NCBI GenBank assembly: GCA_003221895.1
Contig: QHUJ01000110.1
Span: 26,784 to 90,783 of the forward strand
Origin: Gemmatimonadota bacterium
GTDB taxonomy: Bacteria > Gemmatimonadota > Gemmatimonadetes > Gemmatimonadales > GWC2-71-9
Length of the DNA stretch: 64,000 bases
Direction: 5' to 3'
The notes beneath the pieces are model-generated. The model did no database searches and was not told where the DNA came from. It worked only from the letters and a program-made list of their open reading frames with translations. This document shows positions 1 to 8,540 of this stretch, piece by piece. The translations under genes and the position numbers were made by a program. Position 1 is the first letter of the stretch. Each line of letters begins with the position of its first letter.

Positions 1-341
1 ATCAGGACCAGGGCGGCGTGCACGTGATGGATCAGCAGACCTACGAGCAGTTCACACTCGACGAGCGTGCCGTGGGTGAGGACACCCCGTGGCTTCAACC
101 GGAGATGGTCGTCCAGGTCGAGTGGCTCGAGGGCCGCCCGATCGCGATCGAGCTCCCGCCGGTGATCGAGCTGAAGGTTGTGGAGACCTCGCCGGTGATG
201 AAGACCGCCACCAAGACCTCGAGCACCAAGCCGGCGAAGCTGTCGAACGGCGTGACCGTTCAGGTGCCGGAGTTTATCTCGCCGGGTGAGAAGGTGCGCG
301 TCGACCCGCGCTCGGGGCAGTACCTGGAGCGCGCGAAGTAA
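1..341 (+). CDS. efp: elongation factor P, 3' part (5' end outside window)
   Basis: Translation factor that relieves ribosome stalling at polyproline stretches, acting in the cytoplasm. The last ~112 residues are present, in a frame open from base 3. They cover most of OB domain II (VMDQQTYEQF, then a PIAIELP stretch) and domain III, ending with the typical KPAKLSNGV, VQVPEFI, GEKVRVDPR and GQYLERA. The N-terminal KOW domain with the modified Lys/Arg lies upstream of base 1. The 3' end overlaps the convergent tag gene by 68 bases. Family assignment is secure from the domain III signature. Confidence 0.93.
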   Translation, partial: QDQGGVHVMDQQTYEQFTLDERAVGEDTPWLQPEMVVQVEWLEGRPIAIELPPVIELKVVETSPVMKTATKTSSTKPAKLSNGVTVQVPEFISPGEKVRVDPRSGQYLERAK

Positions 342-897
342 GCTCCGCGTAGCGAAAGCAGGTCACGAGATGGTCGTTGACCATTCCCACGGCCTGCATG
401 AACGCGTAGACGATTGTCGGTCCTACGAAACGAAAGCCTCGCTGGACCAGCTCCTTACTCATCGCGATCGATTCTTTGGTTTCGGCGGGAAGGCGCTTGA
501 GCGTCTTCCAGGCGTTGACCTTCGGGTTCCCGCCCACGTAGTGCCACAAGAACTCGTCGAATGACTCGCCCGCGTCTTTCATCTTGAGGTACGCGCGGGC
601 GTTGCCCACGGCGGACTTCACCTTCTGCTTGTTACGAACGATGCCCGGGTCGCGCAGGATTTTCGCGATGCGCCTGGCGTCGTAGCGCGCCACTTTATCG
701 GGATCGAAGCGATCGAACGCCTTCAGGAACGCGTCGCGTTTGCGCAGGATGATGGCCCACGACAGCCCCGCCTGGAATCCATCGAGGACGAGCTTGCCGA
801 AGAGTTGCTTGTCGTCGTGGACGGGGACGCCCCATTCGGTGTCGTGATAGGCAATCATTTGCTCACTGGAGGTCGACCAGCCGCAGCGGTTATCCAT
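274..897 (-). CDS. tag: DNA-3-methyladenine glycosylase I
   Basis: Base-excision repair enzyme that removes 3-methyladenine from alkylated DNA. It has the Tag zinc ligands (Cys5, His18, His176, Cys180, the last two in NDHLVTC), YHDTEWGVP near the N terminus and FQAGLSW followed by ILRKR. The residue before FQAGLSW is Asp-Gly, where E. coli Tag has Glu-Gly at its catalytic Glu38; Asp there is, as far as I recall, common in other Tag proteins. Length (207 aa) is near normal, but the last ~25 residues are a Pro/Ala/Arg tail read antisense to the end of efp. The start follows a long hairpin (921-1043). Confidence 0.93.
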   Translation of the reverse strand: MDNRCGWSTSSEQMIAYHDTEWGVPVHDDKQLFGKLVLDGFQAGLSWAIILRKRDAFLKAFDRFDPDKVARYDARRIAKILRDPGIVRNKQKVKSAVGNARAYLKMKDAGESFDEFLWHYVGGNPKVNAWKTLKRLPAETKESIAMSKELVQRGFRFVGPTIVYAFMQAVGMVNDHLVTCFRYAELTSRAPGTAPSAGRRAPSHPAR

Positions 898-920
898 AGT
901 CTCAAGCTAGAAGAGCCAAG

Positions 921-1043
921 AGGAGTTGCACAGTTGCACAGACGGCGAAGTGGTCCCAAGCTGCAAGCGAAAGAGGCCAGGAATGCATTCCTGGCCTCTT
1001 GGGGTTGGAGCCACTTCGCCGTCTGCGCAACTCTGCAACTTCT
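921..1043. repeat. composite inverted repeat between tag and a lipoprotein gene
   Basis: Outer arms 921-953 and 1011-1043 pair at 30 of 33 positions. Between them, 971-1000 is a perfect 30-bp palindrome (15-base half AAGAGGCCAGGAATG, no loop). The right arm ends exactly at the stop codon of the minus-strand lipoprotein gene. On the minus strand the inner hairpin is followed by TTTCGCTT, so it can act as that gene's terminator. The outer arms make it much larger than a normal terminator, and they lie in the leader of tag. Confidence 0.8.
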
Positions 1044-1943
1044 CTACCGACTGGTGACTTGCGACTCCGAGTTCGTCTGACTCTCCCGGTTAGCCACCTG
1101 ACTCGAAGACCCCTCCTTGATGATGATGAGGAACTTCGAGTTACGCCAGAAATCGACCGGCGATGTGATCGTCAGAGTCGGCGTGCCGCGGTATTTCCCG
1201 TCGTCGCGCTCCTCGGCGATGTAGTCCAGATCCTGGAGTGACGCGACGCGGTATTCCCCTCTCGCCACGGGCAGCGGGATCTGCGTCACCTGGCGCGTGT
1301 CGATCGCCGTGAAGAGACTGGGATCGAGGTTGCGCGCCGGCTGCAGCGTCTTCCCCGTGCGCCACAGAACGAACAGCACGCGGCCACCGCCTTGCTCGGT
1401 GAGAATGCCCTTCTTTTTCAGCTCATCGCGCGTGCCGACGATGTAGTAGCCGGTCGACAGGCTGTCACGCAGCGCGACGTTTTCCGCGGTCAGCGTGCTC
1501 ACCTGATCGGTCAGCAGGTCGATCGTGGTCTTCTGCGATGCGATGACCGACTGGAGGTTGCCCACGGTCGAGTCGTACGCTGCGCGCAGGCTGTCGGACA
1601 GCTGGGTGAGGCCCTTGACCCGCTCCCGGCTCTGATTGAGCGCGTTCTCGGTTTCCTGGACCCGCGCCACGACGTAGCGGAGCTTGGCGATCAGGGTGTC
1701 GTTCTGCGCGGTGATCGGGCTCTCGCTCGAGATGCGCAGCCGGTTGTTGCGGACCTTCACCTTCGCGAGCTCGACGTTGACATCAGTGATGAGCCGCGAG
1801 CTGATGGCCACTTCCTGCATCAGGCTATCCTTCTGCGCGTTGACCTGCTCCAGGTCTGCCAGCTTGCGCTCGGTCTCGGCCGACGTGCCGCATGCGGCGA
1901 CAACAAAGACGAGCGCGGCGAGTGTGAGCTTCAGCTTCGTCAT
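1044..1943 (-). CDS. lipoprotein with periplasmic coiled coil, function unknown
   Basis: Begins with a signal peptide and lipobox ending VVAACG, so it is probably an envelope lipoprotein. Residues ~25-160 are heptad-like, rich in Leu/Val/Asp/Gln (repeated LADLEQV, LRYVVARVQ, LTDQVSTL) and predicted coiled coil. The C-terminal ~120 residues form a separate domain (YYIVGTRDELKKKGIL, FLIIIKEG) that I cannot assign to a named family. The overall plan resembles conserved lipoproteins of Bacteroidetes and relatives with a helical stalk and a small globular head. It lies divergent from the DUF72 gene. Confidence 0.75.
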   Translation of the reverse strand: MTKLKLTLAALVFVVAACGTSAETERKLADLEQVNAQKDSLMQEVAISSRLITDVNVELAKVKVRNNRLRISSESPITAQNDTLIAKLRYVVARVQETENALNQSRERVKGLTQLSDSLRAAYDSTVGNLQSVIASQKTTIDLLTDQVSTLTAENVALRDSLSTGYYIVGTRDELKKKGILTEQGGGRVLFVLWRTGKTLQPARNLDPSLFTAIDTRQVTQIPLPVARGEYRVASLQDLDYIAEERDDGKYRGTPTLTITSPVDFWRNSKFLIIIKEGSSSQVANRESQTNSESQVTSR

Positions 1944-1987
1944 GCGACGACTCCCCCATCCAGCATGGTGAGACTAGCTTTGCCGCG

Positions 1988-2725
1988 ATGATGCGGCTGC
2001 ACGTCGGAACGTCTGGTTACAACTTCCCCGAATGGAGAGGAAGCTTCTATCCGCCCAAGCTCCCGAGCGCCAAGTGGCTCGAGTTCTATGCCCAACAATT
2101 GGGCACCGTCGAGATCAATTACACGTTTTATCGCATGCCCAACGCCAAAACGGTCGCTGGCTGGGATGCGGCGACGCCGGAGTCATTCACGTTCGTTCTG
2201 AAGGCGCCCCAACGAATCACACATATCGCGCGCCTGCGGAACGTCGATGAACTCCTCCGCATCTTCCTCGAGACGGTTCGCAAGCTTAATGCCAAGCTTG
2301 GTCCCGTGCTGTTCCAATTACCCCCCAATTTTAAGAAAGACCTCGCAAGACTCGGTGACGTACTCACACAATTTCCGACGGATGTCCGCGCGGCATGTGA
2401 GTTCCGTCACGCATCGTGGTGGTCAGACGACGTCTATGAGTTGCTGCGGAGCACGAACACCGCATTGTGCATCGCCGATACGGAGGCGGGGACGACGCCG
2501 GAGGTCACGACCGCCGACTTTGGGTACGTGCGACTACGGGATGAGGGCTATTCGGACGAGGGACTGCGGGAGTGGGCGACAAAAATCCAGGCGCTGGGGA
2601 GCGCCTGGACCGATGCGTACGTCTTCTTCAAGCACGAAGAGAAGGGCGTGGGCCCTAAACTGGCGCGGGATTTCGTGCGGCTGACCCCTGATACTGCGAG
2701 TCGCCCCACGCCAGAATCGGAATGA
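1988..2725 (+). CDS. DUF72 (YecE) family protein
   Basis: TIM-barrel protein of the DUF72 family, function not established, found widely in bacteria and archaea. It starts with the family signature HVGTSGYNFPEWRGSFYP, and has FYAQQLGTVEINYTFYR and the internal QLPPNF motif. Length of 245 aa is typical. Two consecutive ATG codons (1988 and 1991) are possible starts. It sits among repair genes (tag, Ku, ligD), but I infer no functional link from that alone. Convergent with Ku. Confidence 0.9.
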   Translation: MMRLHVGTSGYNFPEWRGSFYPPKLPSAKWLEFYAQQLGTVEINYTFYRMPNAKTVAGWDAATPESFTFVLKAPQRITHIARLRNVDELLRIFLETVRKLNAKLGPVLFQLPPNFKKDLARLGDVLTQFPTDVRAACEFRHASWWSDDVYELLRSTNTALCIADTEAGTTPEVTTADFGYVRLRDEGYSDEGLREWATKIQALGSAWTDAYVFFKHEEKGVGPKLARDFVRLTPDTASRPTPESE

Positions 2726-2747
2726 AGATCCCGCCGAGGAGGATGTC

Positions 2748-3575
2748 TTAGCGCTTGCCCGCGACTTTCCGCCGCTTGGCGGGTTTCTCTTTCTCCTCCG
2801 CCGGCGCTGACTCGAGGCTCTGCCTCAGCGCCTGCATCAGGTCGAGCACCCTGGCTTTCGGCGCCTCTTCCGGCTCTTCGGTAATCTGCTTGCCTTCCAC
2901 CTTGCGCTCGATCTGCTCCATCATCCGTTCGCGCACGTTGTCCTTGTACTTCTTCGGCTGAAAATCTTCAGTCGCCGCCTGGTCGATCAACTTGATCGCG
3001 AGGTCGAGTTCGGGCTTCTTGACTTCCACCTTGGGGATCGGAACTTCGGCGATCTCGCGGATCTCGTCGACGTAGCGCAGCTGCTCCATCACCAACCCGC
3101 CCTTCATCGGGCGCACCATGATCAGGTATTGCTTGCCGCGCGCCGCATACTGACCGATCGCGACGCGCTTGGTCTTCTCGAGCGCTTCCGCCAGGAGCTT
3201 GTACGCGCGCTCGCCGCCCTTGTCGGGTCCGAGATAGTACGTCCGATCGAGCCAGATGCGATCGACTTGCTCGGCGGGCAGGAATTCGACGATGTCGATC
3301 GCACCGGTGGCACGCTCCTCCAACGCCTTCAGCTCGTCCGGCGTGAACGTGACGTACTGCCCCTTCTGGAATTCATAGCCCTTGATCATGTCGCTGCGTT
3401 CGACTTTTTCGCCGTCGGCGGAGCAGACGTACTGCTGCTTGAGGCGGGCTCCGTCCTTCTTATGGAGCCAGTTGAACGAGATCGCGGCCTTCGACTCGCC
3501 GGCAGCAAACAGCTGCACGGGCACGGACACGAGGCCGAACGAGACCGTGGCGGAACCGATGGAATGGGCAGCCAT
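2748..3575 (-). CDS. ku: Ku protein for non-homologous end joining
   Basis: Bacterial Ku homodimer that binds broken double-strand ends and recruits LigD. The Ku core starts at HSIGSATVSFGLVSVPVQL, followed by SFNWLHKKDG, a YYLGPDKGGERAY stretch and a Lys/Glu-rich C-terminal extension ending KRRKVAGKR. The start was placed at the ATG at 3575 because family similarity begins there; an upstream in-frame ATG at 3602 would add nine unconserved residues. Length of 275 aa fits the family. The partner ligD lies 1.4 kb away on the other strand, beyond the rhomboid gene. Confidence 0.95.
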   Translation of the reverse strand: MAAHSIGSATVSFGLVSVPVQLFAAGESKAAISFNWLHKKDGARLKQQYVCSADGEKVERSDMIKGYEFQKGQYVTFTPDELKALEERATGAIDIVEFLPAEQVDRIWLDRTYYLGPDKGGERAYKLLAEALEKTKRVAIGQYAARGKQYLIMVRPMKGGLVMEQLRYVDEIREIAEVPIPKVEVKKPELDLAIKLIDQAATEDFQPKKYKDNVRERMMEQIERKVEGKQITEEPEEAPKARVLDLMQALRQSLESAPAEEKEKPAKRRKVAGKR

Positions 3576-3677
3576 GTGTTTATGATACGCCGCCCGTTCC
3601 AAGGTTGTCTAGCGCTCCACGATATCTTGCGGTAACTCAAGCAGCGTCAGGGCTAACCCGCTCTCATTGGTGGATCC

Positions 3678-4955
3678 ATGGCGGCATGCCTGCGTTGCGG
3701 CAAGGAAGTCGAAGGTCCACGGGGGGGGTTACTCTGTCCCACGTGCGCGGCGGACCAGCCGCGCGTGAGTGTCACCCTCGTCCTCATCGCGATCAACGTC
3801 CTCGTCTTGATCGTGATGGCGGCCGGTGGTGTCTCCATTCTGGAACCGACCGCTGAACAGCTGATCCGCTGGGGCGCGGGCTTCGGCCCCTACTCGCTTG
3901 GCACTCAGCCCTGGCGGTTGGTCTCGGCGATGTTCATCCATATCGGCGTCCTGCACATCCTGCTCAACATGGTGTGTCTCGCGAACCTCGGTCCGATCGC
4001 AGAGTTGATCTTCGGATGGCGCAGATACTTCGCGATTTATCTCTTGAGCGGCTTGGCGGGCAGCGTGGCAAGTGCCGGCCTACATCCCATGATCGTCGCC
4101 GCCGGAGCCTCCGGCGCCATCTTCGGGGTTGCAGGGGCTCTGGTGGGCGTGGTGTATCTGCGGGACGTTCCAGCGCTTGTCAGCGCGCGCGGCCGGTTGG
4201 GCAAGCTGGGGATCGTTGGGTTCGTCATGTACAATCTGGTCTGGGGATTCGCGCGGACCGGCATCGACAACGCGGCGCACGTCGGTGGCCTGGCGGTTGG
4301 ATTTCTCATCGCCCTCACGATCCCTGTCGCAGGTTCGCAGGAGGGTCACGCGGCCGCCCGGCGCTCCAGTCTGGTTTTGCTCACAGGTCTCGTGTTGATA
4401 GCAGGTGCCTATCTCGGCGCGCGTCGCCTGAACGCGGCGCACGTCGAGTCTGCTACCGTCCAGCACAACACGACCGTGGACCTCGTCGACCGGCTCGCAG
4501 GCAGGAGCGTCGCACCCGTTGCGCAAAAACGGCCTGAGGATGTGGTGCGCGAGGCGCAGACCGCGTTGCGGGGCCATCCGGACGACACGACGGCCCTCGC
4601 TGCATTGGGGTCCGCCTTCTATGAGCTCAAACAATGGCCCCAAGCCGTACATGCCTTCGCCCGGCTCACTCGAATCGACTCAACCAATGCGTCGATGTGG
4701 ACAAACCTGGGTGATGCGTATTTGAACTGGGGACACGCCGCCGATGCCGTTCATCCGCTGGTTCGCGCAACGAGTCTTGCCCCCGATGACCCGACCTGTC
4801 GGTACCTGCTTGGCAGGGCCTACCTGGAATCAAAACAGTACGCGCTTGCAGTTGACGCATTCGATGCGGCGCTGAAACTGGCCCCCGGCGACCCATTAGC
4901 GCTGGGAAAACGGCGGCAGGCGGCGCGTCTCCTCGGGGGGGCCCGCGGGCAGTAA
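3678..4955 (+). CDS. rhomboid-family intramembrane serine protease with C-terminal TPRs
   Basis: Starts with a small cysteine zinc-ribbon-like stretch (CLRCGK, then LCPTC, residues 4-20), then a rhomboid domain of about six membrane segments. The catalytic Ser is in GASGAIFG and the His in AAHVGGLAVG; HILLNM carries the conserved Asn of the oxyanion region. From about residue 285 the protein continues outside the membrane with at least three TPR units. It probably cleaves membrane proteins, with the TPRs binding a partner or substrate. It precedes ligD by 16 bases on the same strand. Confidence 0.9.
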   Translation: MAACLRCGKEVEGPRGGLLCPTCAADQPRVSVTLVLIAINVLVLIVMAAGGVSILEPTAEQLIRWGAGFGPYSLGTQPWRLVSAMFIHIGVLHILLNMVCLANLGPIAELIFGWRRYFAIYLLSGLAGSVASAGLHPMIVAAGASGAIFGVAGALVGVVYLRDVPALVSARGRLGKLGIVGFVMYNLVWGFARTGIDNAAHVGGLAVGFLIALTIPVAGSQEGHAAARRSSLVLLTGLVLIAGAYLGARRLNAAHVESATVQHNTTVDLVDRLAGRSVAPVAQKRPEDVVREAQTALRGHPDDTTALAALGSAFYELKQWPQAVHAFARLTRIDSTNASMWTNLGDAYLNWGHAADAVHPLVRATSLAPDDPTCRYLLGRAYLESKQYALAVDAFDAALKLAPGDPLALGKRRQAARLLGGARGQ

Positions 4956-4971
4956 GATTCGTCGAGCCCTG

Positions 4972-7530
4972 ATGGCCAAGTCCAAAGCTCCGTCTTCATC
5001 CGATTCGCTGGCGCAGTATCGCGCCAAGCGGGCGTTCGCCCAGACACCCGAGCCGGGGGGGCTCGCCCCCAAGCCGGGTCCCACCCAGGGCGGTCTGTTG
5101 ATCGTGCACATGCACGACGCCACGCGACTGCACTGGGATCTGCGCCTCGAGATGGATGGCGTCCTCAGGTCGTGGGCAGTGCCGAAGGGGCCATCCGCCA
5201 ATCCCTCCGACAAGCGGCTCGCCGTCAAAGTCGAGGATCACCCGCTCGAGTACGGCGATTTCGAAGGCATCATTCCGGAAGGCAACTACGGCGCCGGTAC
5301 GGTGGTGGTGTGGGATCGCGGGACCTGGGAGCCCCTCGAAGATCCCCAGCAGGGGCTCGAAAAGGGGAAGCTGCTCTTCAACCTGAAGGGCTACAAGCTT
5401 CACGGCCGCTGGACGCTCATCAAGCTCAAGAAGACGGAAAAGGAATGGCTGCTCATCAAAGAGCGCGACCAATACGTCTCGACTGAGCCGTACACGAACG
5501 AGTCGGTGCTCTCCGGACTGACCAATGACGAGCTGCGCAACGCCAAGGCGCGCGCCGAGCCGATCAAGGAGGAACTCGAGAAGCTGGGTGCGCCCAAGCG
5601 CGCGCTGCGTGTCGAAGACACCGAGCTGATGCTCGCCGAGACTCGCGAGGACCCGTTTACGAAGGAGGGGTGGGTCTTCGAGGTAAAGCTCGACGGCTAT
5701 CGGATGCGCGCGGCGTGCCCGGATGGCGAGCCGATTCTTTATTCGCGCAAAGGCCTCGAGTACACCGAGTCGTTTCCGGAGATCGCGCGGGCGGTCAAGG
5801 CGATTCCGTTCGACCGCGTGATCCTCGACGGCGAGCTCGTGGTGCTCAACGAGGCGGGGAAGCCGAGCTTCAACATGCTCCAGATGCGGGCCAAACTCGG
5901 CGCGCGCGAGGCGAAGCGGGCGGCGATCGAATCGCCGGCGACGCTATACGTGTTCGATCTGCTGGCGTTCGGCGGGTACGATCTGCGTAAGCTGCCACTG
6001 GTCGCGCGCAAGGCGATCTTGCAGAAGGTGCTGCCGCAGACGGGACCGCTCCGCTACTCCGAGCACTTCGAGAAGAACGGCGAGGCGCTGTACGAGCAGG
6101 TGGTGCGGCTAGGTCTCGAGGGCATCATGGCGAAGAAGGCCGACAGCCCCTATCGCAGCGGCCGCTCGGCCGACTGGCTGAAGATCCGCGCCGACCGGAT
6201 GGACGATTTCGTCGTGGTCGGCTTCACGAAGCCCAAGGGCGCGCGGGGCGGATTTGGATCACTGCACGTCGGTGCGTACCAAGGCGGCAAGCTGATCTAC
6301 TGTGGCCGAGCCGGTTCCGGGTTCACGGGCGATCAACTCGACGAGATCAGTGCGAAGCTCCAGGCGCTCGTTCGCCCGACGCCGCCGTGCGAGCCACCGC
6401 CGGGCGGCGCGCTACCGAAGGGACCCGATCACACCTGGGTCGAGCCGAAACTGATCTGCGATGTGCGGTACAAAGAAATGACGAAGGACGGCCTGCTGCG
6501 GCAATCTGTCTTTGTGAGATTTCGGGACGATAAGCGGCCTGAAGACGTGCTCATGCCGGGAAACGGGAAACGGGAAACGGGAAACGACAGGGAGCCCACA
6601 GAGGCGCCCACGTCTCCCGTTTCCCGTGCGCCGGTGCGCGAGGTCAAGTTCTCCAACCTCGACAAGATTTTTTGGCCGGAGGAGAAGTACACCAAGGGCG
6701 ATCTGATCGAGTACTACCGCGCGATGGCCCCGTGGCTGCTGCCGTATCTCAAGAACCGGCCGGTCGTCCTGACCCGGTATCCCGACGGCATCAACGGCAA
6801 ATCGTTTTACCAGAAAGACGCGCCCGGTTTCGTCCCCGACTGGATCCAGACGATTCCGATCTGGAGCGAGGACACGCAGCGCGACATTCAGTACTTCGTG
6901 GCCAACGATGTCGAGTCGCTGGTCTACCTCGTCAATCTGGGCACGATTCCGCTGCACATCTGGATGAGCCGGATCGATGATCTCACGCGCCCCGACTGGT
7001 GCCTGATCGATCTCGACCCGAAAGAGGCGCCGTTCGAGCACGTCGTCACACTCGCGAAGACGATGCGGACGGTGTGTGAGGACGTCGAGATGCCGGCCTT
7101 CATCAAGACGACGGGGAAGTCCGGGCTGCACATCATGCTGCCGCTCGGCAAGCAGATGACCTACGACCAGTGTCTCAAGTTCGCGATGCTGTTCGCGCGG
7201 CTCGTGACCGATCGGCACCCCGACATCGCCACGACCCAGCGCACGATCAGCAAACGCGATGGCAAAGTCTATGTCGACGCGTTCCAGAACCGCGCCGGAC
7301 AGCTCATGGTAGCGCCGTATAGCGTGCGGCCGTCGCCCGGCGCTCCCGTATCGATGCCGATCGAATGGGATGAAGTCAACGCGAAGCTCCACAACAGCAA
7401 TTGGACGATCGCCAACGCGCTGAAGCGGATGCAGAAGCTCGGTCACGATCCGGTGGTCAAAGTGCTCGATGAGAAGCCCAAGCTGATGAACGTCCTCGAG
7501 CGTCTCAACAAGCTGCTTGGCGAAGACTGA
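4972..7530 (+). CDS. ligD: ATP-dependent DNA ligase LigD (phosphoesterase-ligase-polymerase)
   Basis: End-joining enzyme that trims, fills and seals double-strand breaks with Ku. N-terminal 3'-phosphoesterase (~residues 40-180) has the His/Asp motif HDATRLHWDLRLE and EGNYGAGTV. The ligase domain follows, with the adenylated Lys239 in KLDGYRMRA. The C-terminal polymerase/primase domain carries DLDP (680-683) as catalytic aspartates and TTGKSGLHI. Domain order is PE-LIG-POL. The LIG-POL linker near residues 529-553 contains an in-frame CGGGAAA heptamer array (6557-6585) and an inverted partner (6615-6626). The gene overlaps the next by 14 bases. Confidence 0.97.
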   Translation: MAKSKAPSSSDSLAQYRAKRAFAQTPEPGGLAPKPGPTQGGLLIVHMHDATRLHWDLRLEMDGVLRSWAVPKGPSANPSDKRLAVKVEDHPLEYGDFEGIIPEGNYGAGTVVVWDRGTWEPLEDPQQGLEKGKLLFNLKGYKLHGRWTLIKLKKTEKEWLLIKERDQYVSTEPYTNESVLSGLTNDELRNAKARAEPIKEELEKLGAPKRALRVEDTELMLAETREDPFTKEGWVFEVKLDGYRMRAACPDGEPILYSRKGLEYTESFPEIARAVKAIPFDRVILDGELVVLNEAGKPSFNMLQMRAKLGAREAKRAAIESPATLYVFDLLAFGGYDLRKLPLVARKAILQKVLPQTGPLRYSEHFEKNGEALYEQVVRLGLEGIMAKKADSPYRSGRSADWLKIRADRMDDFVVVGFTKPKGARGGFGSLHVGAYQGGKLIYCGRAGSGFTGDQLDEISAKLQALVRPTPPCEPPPGGALPKGPDHTWVEPKLICDVRYKEMTKDGLLRQSVFVRFRDDKRPEDVLMPGNGKRETGNDREPTEAPTSPVSRAPVREVKFSNLDKIFWPEEKYTKGDLIEYYRAMAPWLLPYLKNRPVVLTRYPDGINGKSFYQKDAPGFVPDWIQTIPIWSEDTQRDIQYFVANDVESLVYLVNLGTIPLHIWMSRIDDLTRPDWCLIDLDPKEAPFEHVVTLAKTMRTVCEDVEMPAFIKTTGKSGLHIMLPLGKQMTYDQCLKFAMLFARLVTDRHPDIATTQRTISKRDGKVYVDAFQNRAGQLMVAPYSVRPSPGAPVSMPIEWDEVNAKLHNSNWTIANALKRMQKLGHDPVVKVLDEKPKLMNVLERLNKLLGED
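6557..6628. repeat. CGGGAAA heptamer array with inverted partner, inside ligD
   Basis: Four consecutive CGGGAAA units occupy 6557-6584, and CCCGTTTCCCGT at 6615-6626 is the reverse complement of nearly two units, so the whole can fold back. It is in frame and encodes Gly-Asn-Gly-Lys-Arg-Glu-Thr in the linker between ligase and polymerase domains. Related copies occur inside hemC (39841-39866) and an FAD oxidoreductase gene (44656-44687). Confidence 0.8.
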
Positions 7531-8125
7531 CGCGAGGTTCCTGTACGTCTTTGCACACGGCGCCGGCGCCGGCATGAACCACCCGTTCATGCAGCGCGCG
7601 GCAGAGGCACTCGAGGCTCGGGGGATCGCGACCCACCGGTTCGATTTCCCCTACATGCAGGCGAAGAAAAGTCGCCCAGATCCGCCGGCCATAGCTGAGG
7701 ACGCTGTGCGGAAGGCGGTCGCTGAGGCCGCCCGTACAGCGCCAGGTTTACCGATCTTTGCCGGCGGCAAGTCGTTCGGTGGCCGCATGACGTCGCAGGC
7801 GCAAGCATCGCAGCCGATCCCGGGCGTACGGGGCCTCATCTTTTTCGGCTTTCCCCTGCATCCGCCCGGAAGGCCCAGCACAACTCGCGCCGATCATTTA
7901 ACATCCGTTGACGTACCGATGCTATTTCTGCAGGGGACGCGCGATGAGTTTGCGCAGCTCGACTTGCTGCGAGAGGTCGTGGGCAGGCTGGCCGATCGCG
8001 CGACGCTGCATCTTATTGAGGAAGGCAACCACTCGTTCAAGGTCCCCAAGCGCACGGGGAAGAGCGAGTCGGACGTCATGAACGAGCTGGCGGACACAAT
8101 TCAACAATGGGCGAGCCATGCCTAA
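7517..8125 (+). CDS. alpha/beta-hydrolase, KANSL3/Tex30-like
   Basis: Predicted cytoplasmic alpha/beta hydrolase. Early residues YVFAHGAGAGMNHPFM match the oxyanion region of the KANSL3/Tex30 group. The nucleophile elbow reads GGKSFGGRM, so the Ser in GKSFG is the likely nucleophile; the acid is in LFLQGTRDEF and the His in EEGNHSFK. The start is a TTG at 7517, overlapping ligD by 14 bases, which implies translational coupling; no in-frame ATG lies early enough to keep the first strand. The substrate is unknown. Confidence 0.82.
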   Translation: MAKTDARFLYVFAHGAGAGMNHPFMQRAAEALEARGIATHRFDFPYMQAKKSRPDPPAIAEDAVRKAVAEAARTAPGLPIFAGGKSFGGRMTSQAQASQPIPGVRGLIFFGFPLHPPGRPSTTRADHLTSVDVPMLFLQGTRDEFAQLDLLREVVGRLADRATLHLIEEGNHSFKVPKRTGKSESDVMNELADTIQQWASHA

Positions 8126-8540
8126 CTACTGGTTGGTCAAAACGGAGCCCGGCACGTACAGCTTCGACGATCTCGAGCGCGAGAAGACCGCCGTCTGGGA
8201 CGGCGTGCAGAATCCGGTTGCGCTGAGAAATCTTCGCGCGATGCACCCCGGCGATCAGGTGCTCGTCTACCACACCGGGGACGAGAAGGCCGTCGTCGGA
8301 TGGGCCACGGTCGTTTCCGCACCGTACGCCGATCCGAAGGAGCACGACCCGAATCTCACGGTTATCGATCTGCAAGCGCACCGCCGCCTGCCGCAATCCG
8401 TGACGCTCGCCCAGATCAAAGCGGATAGGGCGTTCGCCGATCTCCCGATTGTGCGGCAGGGACGGTTATCGGTGAGCCCTGTAACCGCCCCGCAATGGAA
8501 GCATCTGCTCAAACTGGCCGGAGCGGACGCCTCGGCCTAG
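8118..8540 (+). CDS. EVE domain-containing protein
   Basis: A 140-aa single EVE domain (PUA-like fold). It has YWLVKTEP at the N terminus, WDGVQNPVALRNLRAM, GDQVLVYHTG, AVVGWATVV and the C-terminal SVSPVTAPQWK. EVE proteins are proposed readers of modified bases in DNA or RNA; the ligand here is not known. The start overlaps the hydrolase gene by 8 bases, so ligD, hydrolase and EVE form one transcription unit. Confidence 0.92.
   Translation: MPNYWLVKTEPGTYSFDDLEREKTAVWDGVQNPVALRNLRAMHPGDQVLVYHTGDEKAVVGWATVVSAPYADPKEHDPNLTVIDLQAHRRLPQSVTLAQIKADRAFADLPIVRQGRLSVSPVTAPQWKHLLKLAGADASA

Noticed and set aside
6412..7590. A 392-residue minus-strand reading frame over the end of ligD
   Set aside because: Antisense shadow of the conserved LigD polymerase domain.
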